Shown here in pieces: positions 32,509-38,150 of a DNA stretch of 38,150 nucleotides; positions within the stretch are counted from its first letter, which is position 1; every line of letters begins with the position of its first letter. Source of the DNA: Chthonomonas sp. UBA2391. GTDB lineage: Bacteria; Armatimonadota; Fimbriimonadia; Fimbriimonadales; Fimbriimonadaceae. The notes below the pieces were generated by a model. That model saw nothing but the letters and a program-made list of their open reading frames with translations. It made no database searches and was not told the DNA's origin. Position numbers and translations under genes: made by a program. The stretch covers positions 1-38,150 of the forward strand of contig DDSL01000022.1 in assembly GCA_002343825.1 (NCBI GenBank), read 5' to 3'.

Positions 32509-33600
32509 CTAGCTGAGTTGGCGCATGGCGGCCAGAATGCGCTCGTTTTCTGGTCCAGATTTGACGGCTGTGCGGAGGTAACGGCCGTTGAACCGGGGGG
32601 AAAGGGAATCGCAATTCCTCAGATAGACCCCGTGGGCCCTCAGGCGCTTAACTTGAGCTTGGGCGTCCGAGCTGGCGAGCTCAATCATGAAGTAATTCGC
32701 CTCGGCCGGCAAAGCGCGAAAGCCGGGAATCGCTGAGACCGCGGCCCGGAACGCTTCCCGGAGCCGATGTGTCTCTTGGGCCATGCCAGTGTAGTAGTTC
32801 GCGTCGGAGAGGGCCTCGATCCCGGCGAGCTGACCGATTAGGCCGACCGACCACGGCGGGGAGAAGAGCTCCATCGAGCGAATCCAGTCGGGGTCCCCTA
32901 CCAGATACCCGACTCTGAGTCCGCTCAGAGCGTAGTACTTGCTCATCGACTTGCTGATGATCAATCTGGGGTCTTCGATACCTTCGGCACTCATCCCGGG
33001 GCCGGCAAAATCGATGTAGGTCTCATCCACCCAAAGCTTCGTGTTGGAATCGAGCTGGGCCAAGAGGTCGCGGATGAATTCGGGGGCCACGACTCGGCCG
33101 GTAGGGCTGTTGGGGTTGACGAGAATGACGAGCCGGGAGCCCTGGGCTGTCCGCGCCAGATCCGCCAAATCGGGCAAGAAATCGGATTCAAACCGGAGTT
33201 CGGCTCGGCGCAGGTTGGCTCCAATCACGTGCTCGGCTAGGTGGGCATATTCCCCATACATCGGGTCCAAGATCGTTACCGTGTCCCCGGGCTTGATCAG
33301 CCGCGGCAAGGCGAGGAACATCAGCGAAGAAGTTCCACCGCCGATCAAGACCCTACTGGGATCAATCCCTCGGAACTCGGCAATGGCACGCCGAAGGCCG
33401 TCGCCGTGCGTCGGAGGGCTCGTCTTGATCAGCCAAGGCAAATGTTCGCCAATCGAGGCAACCACCCCGGGGGCCGGTGGGTACCAGGCATCGAGGACGT
33501 CGGCGTCGACAATTTCGCTGCGTCCCGAAAGGTCTCGAAGATCCACGCCAATGGCTTCAAAAGAAGCGCCGCCATGAAAAGCCTTGGGAACCGTCACCAT
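32509..33600 (-). CDS. PLP-dependent aminotransferase, HisC/CobD-like
   Basis: The 363-residue protein is a fold-type I PLP enzyme of the aminotransferase I/II group. It has GGGTSSLMFLA near residue 90, the VNPNSPTGRV motif (~161), DETYIDF (~192) and the PLP lysine Lys221 in ISKSMSKYYALSGLRVGY. Histidinol-phosphate aminotransferase (HisC) and threonine-phosphate decarboxylase (CobD) share this pattern and cannot be told apart here. No other his or cob genes are adjacent. It is divergent from the DinB gene and precedes the regulator gene, possibly in one operon. Confidence 0.87.
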   Translation of the reverse strand: MVTVPKAFHGGASFEAIGVDLRDLSGRSEIVDADVLDAWYPPAPGVVASIGEHLPWLIKTSPPTHGDGLRRAIAEFRGIDPSRVLIGGGTSSLMFLALPRLIKPGDTVTILDPMYGEYAHLAEHVIGANLRRAELRFESDFLPDLADLARTAQGSRLVILVNPNSPTGRVVAPEFIRDLLAQLDSNTKLWVDETYIDFAGPGMSAEGIEDPRLIISKSMSKYYALSGLRVGYLVGDPDWIRSMELFSPPWSVGLIGQLAGIEALSDANYYTGMAQETHRLREAFRAAVSAIPGFRALPAEANYFMIELASSDAQAQVKRLRAHGVYLRNCDSLSPRFNGRYLRTAVKSGPENERILAAMRQLS

Positions 33601-33671
33601 CTTTCTTGGTTACGCGCCGAAGCGGAAGGAAATTGCGGGTCCGATTTCTCCATAGAGAATGCGAATCGTGT

Positions 33672-33677
33672 TATCCT
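33672..33677 (+). promoter_or_regulatory. -10-like box for the DinB-fold gene
   Basis: TATCCT lies 9 nt before the ATG at 33687, matching the TANNNT pattern; AAGGAT also overlaps here as a possible ribosome site, so either mode of initiation is possible. Confidence 0.4.
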
Positions 33678-33686
33678 AAGGATGCG

Positions 33687-34160
33687 ATGAAGCGATACGT
33701 ATTCCACTCACTGGAAGCGGGGCCGAAGGCAATTGCCCGGCTCCTTCGTGTTTTTCCGACCGATCGACTTGACGAAAGGCTAGACGCCAACCGATACACT
33801 GCCCGCGAGATCATCGCCCACTTGGCCGATGTGGAAGAAGTCCACTTAGGCCGGATGCGAAAGGCCTTGGCGACAGAAGGCTACAAGGCTGAGCCGTTTG
33901 CCCACGATGAGCGGATCGTCGAGCACCACTACGCGGACAAGGACGTCTACCACGAGGCCGAAGTCCTCGAATCTCGACGCGAGATGACTTTGGGATTCCT
34001 GCGGGATCTGACCGATGAGCAACTCCACCGGCACTTCATCGCCCCGAGCGGAGACGACATCGATATCATCACCTACGCCGAACTCGTGGTGAGTCACGAT
34101 ATGTATCACCTCGAACAGTTGACGCAGTACCTCGCCAACGAAGCGGCCGTTCTCCACTAA
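33687..34160 (+). CDS. DinB/YfiT-fold putative metal-dependent hydrolase
   Basis: The 157-residue protein is all-helical and has the DinB fold signature: His45 in TAREIIAHLADVE and the pair His137/His141 in VVSHDMYHLEQL. These three histidines coordinate a divalent metal in family members such as bacillithiol transferases and thiol-dependent enzymes. Substrate is unknown. The ATG at 33687 was chosen because the longer frame would extend into the divergent aminotransferase region. It is followed by the rhodanese gene after 44 nt. Confidence 0.87.
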   Translation: MKRYVFHSLEAGPKAIARLLRVFPTDRLDERLDANRYTAREIIAHLADVEEVHLGRMRKALATEGYKAEPFAHDERIVEHHYADKDVYHEAEVLESRREMTLGFLRDLTDEQLHRHFIAPSGDDIDIITYAELVVSHDMYHLEQLTQYLANEAAVLH

Positions 34161-34191
34161 CCGGAATCGATCTCGGCTTCGGGCTTTGCGG

Positions 34192-34197
34192 TAACGT
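34192..34197 (+). promoter_or_regulatory. -10-like box for the rhodanese gene
   Basis: TAACGT lies 7 nt before the ATG at 34205. It matches the TANNNT spacing seen elsewhere; the -35 is not obvious. Confidence 0.35.
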
Positions 34198-34204
34198 TCC
34201 GCAC

Positions 34205-34519
34205 ATGACCGAAGCCGAGATTTCTGTCTCTGAGGTCCAGTCGCGGCGCGCTGAGCTCTTTTTGGTGGACGTGCGCGAGTTGGACGAACTCCAGATTTGC
34301 AAGTTGGATTACGACCTCCACATCCCGATGGGCGAGGTCCCCACGAGAATCGATGAAATCCCCCGAGACCGCGAGGTGGTGATCTATTGCCGCTCGGGAG
34401 GGCGGAGCGCCCAAGTCGTGGGATACCTACAGGCCCAAGGATTTTCGAACGTGGATAACATGGTCGGTGGGACTCTCGCTTGGAGCAAGGAAGTCGATCC
34501 GGCGATGCCAACCTACTGA
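34205..34519 (+). CDS. Rhodanese-like sulfurtransferase
   Basis: The 104-residue protein is a single rhodanese domain with the active-site loop YCRSGGRSAQ; Cys62 would form the persulphide. VDVRELDELQ and GYLQAQGFSNVDNMVGGTLAW match the usual motifs of the GlpE/PspE-like group. It probably transfers sulphur to thiols or cyanide; the physiological acceptor is unknown. It lies between the DinB-fold and D,D-carboxypeptidase genes; the latter starts 24 nt downstream. Confidence 0.92.
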   Translation: MTEAEISVSEVQSRRAELFLVDVRELDELQICKLDYDLHIPMGEVPTRIDEIPRDREVVIYCRSGGRSAQVVGYLQAQGFSNVDNMVGGTLAWSKEVDPAMPTY

Positions 34520-34543
34520 GTCTTGTCGGGCAGTTTTCACGTC

Positions 34544-35845
34544 ATGAAATCCATGCGGGTTGGTTGGACTCTGTGTTGGGTGGCGGCGGCGACCTCTGGG
34601 GTGGCCCGGCCCGTGGCGCCCAAGCCACAAAACCCACCGCTGCCGACGGAGGCCGAATTTCGAAAGATGCCTGAACCCCGGGTTCAGGGCCAGTCCGCCC
34701 TGATCATGGATGCGGCCAGCGGACGGATCCTTTGGGAACAAGCAGGCCAAGAACCCCGGTTTCCGGCGAGCACGACCAAAATTCTGACCGCCTTACTCCT
34801 GATCGAAAACACCGATCCGGGGGACATCATCACCGCGCCCCCCGAGATCAACACGATCGGAGAATCGAGCATTCACCTCAAGCCAGGCGAGCGGCTCACG
34901 GCCGCCGATCTCCTCAAGGCGATCATGCTCCGAAGTGCTAACGACGCCTGCTATGCCATCGCGGTGCATGTGGCCGGGTCGCAGGCTGCGTTTGCCGAGT
35001 TAATGAACCGTCGGGCCCGAGAGCTTGGATGCTCGGCCACCCACTTCGTGACCCCGAACGGCCTACACGATCCTGACCACGTGAGCAGCGCCCGCGACCT
35101 TGCCCTCATGACCCAAGAGGCGCTGGAGCATGAAGAGTTTCGGGAGGTTGTCCGGATGACCTCAGCCACCCTACAGCGTGGCCCGGGTCCGGCCGACGCT
35201 TTCTTGAGGAATCGCAACTCGCTCCTCGGCAAGGATCCGACGAATCAGGGCGTTAAGACTGGCTATACGGTTCCCGCCGGACGGTGCTTTGTCGGCCTCA
35301 GTGTGTCCGAGGGGCGAGAGGTGATCACGGTCATCCTCAAGAGTCCCGATTGGAAGCGCGATACCCAAATCCTCGCTGGCTGGACCCACGCTCACTACGT
35401 TGCCCAGCCGCTGATCGGGGATTGGGCCGAGGCGAAGGTCCCGGGTCTGAGATGGCCGTTGGGTGGCCTTCTCGATGCCGACTTGCCGTCTAGTGTCCTG
35501 GTCCGACCCGGTGAGTCTATCGAAAGCGTCCGAACCACGTGGTCGGTACCCGAGACGTTTGGCCCGGCAGACCGGCTGGGAGAGCTTGTCATCGGGTTTG
35601 CCGGTGGGGAAAATCTTCGGTACGAGATTCGGTCGAAAGTGGCGGGGGCGCGCCCAGTCGTGAACCTGCCCGAAGTCAAGGCGGCTCGGCTTGGATGGTT
35701 GGGCTACGGGGGCATCGGTGTGCTCCTCGTCGCCACGTTTGTGGGCTTGTTCGGTAGTATCCGTAGATCGGGTCCTCATGGAAGATCGAGAACGTCTGCA
35801 CAAGTACATCGCCCGCGCCGGGGTCACCAGTCGCCGAAAGGCTGA
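34544..35845 (+). CDS. D-alanyl-D-alanine carboxypeptidase (PBP5/6, DacF-like)
   Basis: The enzyme trims D-Ala from peptidoglycan stem peptides in the periplasm. The 433-residue protein has a signal sequence (MKSMRVGWTLCWVAAATSGVARP) and the three active-site motifs of penicillin-binding proteins: S76-T-T-K79, S131-A-N133 and K238-T-G240. The C-terminal beta domain (~290-390) is followed by a hydrophobic helix (LGYGGIGVLLVATFVGLFGSI) that anchors it to the membrane, then a basic tail. The last 68 nt overlap the start of rluB in another frame. ATG 34544 was preferred over TTG 34523 because it gives a normal signal peptide. Confidence 0.93.
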   Translation: MKSMRVGWTLCWVAAATSGVARPVAPKPQNPPLPTEAEFRKMPEPRVQGQSALIMDAASGRILWEQAGQEPRFPASTTKILTALLLIENTDPGDIITAPPEINTIGESSIHLKPGERLTAADLLKAIMLRSANDACYAIAVHVAGSQAAFAELMNRRARELGCSATHFVTPNGLHDPDHVSSARDLALMTQEALEHEEFREVVRMTSATLQRGPGPADAFLRNRNSLLGKDPTNQGVKTGYTVPAGRCFVGLSVSEGREVITVILKSPDWKRDTQILAGWTHAHYVAQPLIGDWAEAKVPGLRWPLGGLLDADLPSSVLVRPGESIESVRTTWSVPETFGPADRLGELVIGFAGGENLRYEIRSKVAGARPVVNLPEVKAARLGWLGYGGIGVLLVATFVGLFGSIRRSGPHGRSRTSAQVHRPRRGHQSPKG

Positions 35846-36548
35846 AGAGCTGATTCAACAGGGCCGGGTGACGGTCAACGGCGAGATCGTCACCACCATG
35901 GGGGTCAAGGTGGACGACAGCGACGAGGTCGTGGTCGATGGCAATCCGATTCGCCCTCAACCGATGGCCTACGTCTTGCTCAACAAGCCGACCGGCGTGG
36001 TGACGACTCTCTATGACCCTCAGCGCCGCCCCACCATCGTGCGGTACCTGCCCGACCTGGGGATCGCGATCAAGCCGGTGGGAAGACTGGACCAAGACAC
36101 GGAAGGTCTGCTCATCTGTACCAACGATGGCGAGCTGGCCGCCCGCTTGGCCCACCCCCGATACAACGTGGACAAGGTCTATCAGGTGACGGTGCTCGGT
36201 CTTCTGGAAGATGAAGACATCCACAAACTGGAGACCGGGATCTTCATCGAAGGCAAGCGGACGGCGCCGGCCAAGGTCTCGCTTTCGCACCGCTCGCCCG
36301 AGGCCACATCCTTCCGAATGACCATCCACGAGGGCCGGAACCGGCAAATTCGGCGAATGTGCGAGGCGGTCGGGCACCCCGTCAAGGTCTTGCGCCGGAT
36401 CAAGATCGGCCCGGTGACCGGGCGCGGGATGCGGACCGGCGAGGCACGGATGTTGACCCAAGAAGAGATCTCTAAGCTAAAGCAACTCGTGGGGTTGGTC
36501 GATTCGGTTCCGGCTCCGCGGCCCAAGCCAGGACGCCGGCGTGGCTAG
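35778..36548 (+). CDS. Pseudouridine synthase, RluB family
   Basis: RluB-type enzymes make pseudouridine in 23S rRNA helix 80 (position 2605 in E. coli). The 256-residue protein has an S4 RNA-binding domain (~3-60, RLHKYIARAGVTSRRKAEELIQQGRVTVNG). The catalytic domain contains the strictly conserved Asp105 in VGRLDQDTEGLL, plus LLNKPTGVVTT, LARLAHPRY-like (AARLAHPRYNVDKVY) and HEGRNRQIRRMCEAVGHPV. RluE and RluF share this motif, so the precise site is not certain. It starts inside the D,D-carboxypeptidase gene and ends overlapping the KARI-like gene by 8 nt. Confidence 0.9.
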   Translation: MEDRERLHKYIARAGVTSRRKAEELIQQGRVTVNGEIVTTMGVKVDDSDEVVVDGNPIRPQPMAYVLLNKPTGVVTTLYDPQRRPTIVRYLPDLGIAIKPVGRLDQDTEGLLICTNDGELAARLAHPRYNVDKVYQVTVLGLLEDEDIHKLETGIFIEGKRTAPAKVSLSHRSPEATSFRMTIHEGRNRQIRRMCEAVGHPVKVLRRIKIGPVTGRGMRTGEARMLTQEEISKLKQLVGLVDSVPAPRPKPGRRRG

Positions 36549-37530
36549 GTTCTTCGAGCCTGAAGAGATTGGAGACTCCATCCTCACCGAGCGGGTTTCA
36601 GTCATCGGTTTCGGAAATCAAGGCCACGCCCATGCCCTGAACCTGCGCGATAGCGGAGCCTCGGTGAAGGTTGGGTTGCCCGAAGGCGCACGGCGACGTC
36701 CGGCGGCTCTCGAATCTGGATTTGAGGTTCTCACCACCGAGGAGGCCGTGGCGGGCGCGAGTCTGGTCATGGTCTGCGCACCGGATAAGGCGATCCCCCA
36801 AGCCTACCGAGAATCCATCGAGCCGCATCTTCAGCCTGGAGCCGCGCTCCTTTTCTGCCACGGCTACCATGTCCACTTCGGCACGGTCCCGTTGCCCACC
36901 GGAGTGGATGTGGGGCTGGTTGCGCCCAGCGGACCGGGGGTCTCCTTGCGCGACCTTTACGCCCGCGGGATGGGGATGCCTTGCCTGGTGGCAGTAGCCC
37001 AAGACGCGACCGGCACCGCCTGGAACCGGGTGACGAGTTACGCCGCAGCAATCGGCTGCGGACGGGCAGCGATTATCGAATCGACCTTCCAGGAAGAAAC
37101 AGAAACCGATCTCTTCGGTGAGCAAGCCGTCCTGGTGGGAGGGTTGATGACCTTTATTCGGGCGGGTTACGAGACCTTGGTGAAGGCCGGATACCAGCCC
37201 GAGGTGGCTTACTTTGAGTGCGTCCACCAGGTCGCCATGCTGGCCGGAATGATTCAGCGGAATGGGATCGGGGGGATGCTGGCGGGGATCAGCGACACCG
37301 CGGGCTATGGGGCGTTGGTGGCGCAATCCAGACTCGATACAACTTTGCTTCGGGGGGGTATGCAAGACTTGTTGTCCGACGTTCGAAGTGGGCGCTTTCA
37401 TCGGGAGTGGCAGTCCCAGATCAGAGCCGGGACCCCAAAGTTGCAGGACGGCATCGCCGAGGAGTTGGCGAGCGACCTTCAACAGGTCGGCGACGAGTTG
37501 CGGGCCCGGATGCCTTTCTTGCGCAACTAG
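36541..37530 (+). CDS. Ketol-acid reductoisomerase-like protein with altered catalytic residues
   Basis: The 329-residue protein follows class I KARI (IlvC): SVIGFGNQGHAHALNLRDSG, the NAD(P)-binding loop around VGLPEGARRR, HG of FCHGYHVHFG, VAPSGPGVSLRD, TDLFGEQAVLVGG and ISDTAGYG. KARI converts acetolactate and acetohydroxybutyrate in branched-chain amino acid synthesis, using two Mg2+ ions. Numbering agrees with class I KARI for His107, Asp190, Glu194, Glu226 and Ser251, which are kept. But the conserved Lys130 is Ser, His134 is Val, and the metal ligand Glu230 is Gln. It may not be a normal KARI. The GTG start at 36541 overlaps rluB by 8 nt; the stop shares CTAG with the next gene. Confidence 0.85.
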   Translation: MARFFEPEEIGDSILTERVSVIGFGNQGHAHALNLRDSGASVKVGLPEGARRRPAALESGFEVLTTEEAVAGASLVMVCAPDKAIPQAYRESIEPHLQPGAALLFCHGYHVHFGTVPLPTGVDVGLVAPSGPGVSLRDLYARGMGMPCLVAVAQDATGTAWNRVTSYAAAIGCGRAAIIESTFQEETETDLFGEQAVLVGGLMTFIRAGYETLVKAGYQPEVAYFECVHQVAMLAGMIQRNGIGGMLAGISDTAGYGALVAQSRLDTTLLRGGMQDLLSDVRSGRFHREWQSQIRAGTPKLQDGIAEELASDLQQVGDELRARMPFLRN

Positions 37531-37964
37531 TCGATCTCGAGTGACCGAAACCGCTTCTCGGTGGTACTGATCTGCTCGGTCAGAAGCCGATAGGCGATGT
37601 TGACCCGGCGGTTGAGCTCTTCGGCTTCCTTACGTTCCTGCGACCCGGTGGGGAAGCGGTTGGGGTCGCTGCGCTTGTTGAGCCTTTCAAATGCCTTGCG
37701 GATTTCGTCAAACGGCGCGGTCTCGCCGACTCCCAGAATCCGTCGCGCCAGCTCGATCTGCTGCTCCTTGGGAGCTTGCTGATCTCCGTTGGGCGAGGTC
37801 GATGGCTCAGTCGGGGCGCCGGGGATTGGGGGCGGGGTCTTGCGGGGTCCACCGAGCGCATCATCGAGTTCGCGCCGTGCGGCCGCATCCAGATCCCGAA
37901 CTCGGTCGAGTTCGTGGTTGACATAGGAGCGGAGAAGATCGTAGGCTCGACGGGCGGTACTCAC
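37527..37964 (-). CDS. J-domain-like protein without the HPD motif
   Basis: The 145-residue soluble protein has a helical N-terminus (STARRAYDLLRSYVNHELDRVRDLDAAARRELDDALGG), a Pro/Ser-rich linker (~40-66) and a C-terminal J-like domain (~70-130): ELARRILGVGETAPFDEIRKAFERLNKRSDPNRFPTGSQERK...RVNIAYRLL. Canonical J domains carry HPD between helices II and III to stimulate DnaK; here the position reads DPN (100-102), so DnaK stimulation is unlikely. GTG 37964 lies 7 nt after the stop of the upstream barrel gene. Its TAG shares CTAG with the KARI-like gene stop. Confidence 0.7.
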   Translation of the reverse strand: MSTARRAYDLLRSYVNHELDRVRDLDAAARRELDDALGGPRKTPPPIPGAPTEPSTSPNGDQQAPKEQQIELARRILGVGETAPFDEIRKAFERLNKRSDPNRFPTGSQERKEAEELNRRVNIAYRLLTEQISTTEKRFRSLEID

Positions 37965-37971
37965 GGTTGCT

Positions 37972-38150
37972 CTAGATTCTAACGCGAATCCCGATAGAAA
38001 AGTCCTTCCACTCGCCACGATTGAACCGAACGAAGGACCTTAGGTCCAGATTTTTGGTGAGTTTAAGCTGGCCTTCGACCCGGTAGAAGTCGTTTCGCTC
38101 TCGCCAGACCCTCGCCCAGCCGATGGTGGTCTGGGCCAAACCGTCGGGAG
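37972..38150 (-). CDS. C-terminal end of a probable outer-membrane beta-barrel protein, cut by the window
   Basis: Reading the minus strand from the right edge gives 58 residues and a stop at 37972-37974. The end has alternating hydrophobic and polar residues with aromatic girdles: WARVWRERNDFYRVEGQLKL, TKNLDLRSFVRFNRGEWKDF, then SIGIRVRI. The pattern suggests amphipathic strands of an outer-membrane barrel, although the last residue is Ile rather than the more usual Phe. The J-domain-like gene follows 7 nt downstream, probably in the same operon. Everything upstream lies outside the window. Confidence 0.6.
   Translation of the reverse strand, partial: PDGLAQTTIGWARVWRERNDFYRVEGQLKLTKNLDLRSFVRFNRGEWKDFSIGIRVRI

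Noticed and set aside
36598..37482. Nearly 300-codon minus-strand frame opposite the IlvC-like gene
   Set aside because: The plus-strand protein has clear family motifs; this is a shadow.

Overview
The window looks like a piece of a GC-rich bacterial chromosome, most likely from the Armatimonadota (Fimbriimonadia-like). The clearest pointer is the type IV pilin-like gene at 27149-28000. Its N-terminus (FTLIELLVVIAIIAILAAILFPVFAQAK) is a form I associate with that group, and it is coupled to a tiny lipoprotein gene. PorV-type outer-membrane proteins, flagellar and chemotaxis genes and a signal-peptide-rich operon indicate a diderm, motile organism. I see no tRNA, rRNA, CRISPR array, transposase or integrase. 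The window reads as ordinary, tightly packed chromosome.

Left part (1-9900): a partial MutL-type ASKHA protein diverges from a TPR protein. A small membrane protein, rsmG and clpB follow. The grpE-glmM-coaX operon, with overlapping start and stop codons, diverges from clpB. An orphan helix-hairpin-helix protein converges on coaX.

Middle part (9950-20400): a minus-strand operon carries a HAD phosphatase, an exported Ig-like protein, a PorV-like outer-membrane barrel and an exported caspase-fold protein whose catalytic His and Cys both appear replaced. This is the best candidate for an undescribed system. Diverging from it is cheW-cheA-HDOD-fliD behind a possible sigma-28 promoter. The FliD carries a second copy of its N-terminal module inside its C-terminal half.

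Right-centre (20400-28400): a zinc-ribbon protein, a CBS protein, a peroxiredoxin, accB-hom-natA-natB, a 7 x 7-bp TTAGGGR repeat at the natB stop codon, a GNAT enzyme and an MDR oxidoreductase separated by 15 bp with overlapping -10 boxes, and a pilin-lipoprotein pair ending in a strong terminator. The one AT-rich stretch (28001-28392) holds nested inverted repeats.

Right part (28400-38150): an MHS-type MFS transporter, a cyclase-NTPase-TPR regulator, a HisC/CobD-like aminotransferase, DinB-fold and rhodanese proteins, a D,D-carboxypeptidase, RluB, an IlvC-like protein with two altered catalytic residues, a J-domain-like protein without HPD, and the end of an outer-membrane barrel gene.

Two genome-scale habits stand out. 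Ten genes have a TANNNT box 6-10 nt before the start codon, which suggests leaderless transcripts. Three convergent gene pairs share a 4-nt TTAG or CTAG stop overlap. All function calls come from reading motifs by eye; no database search was run.
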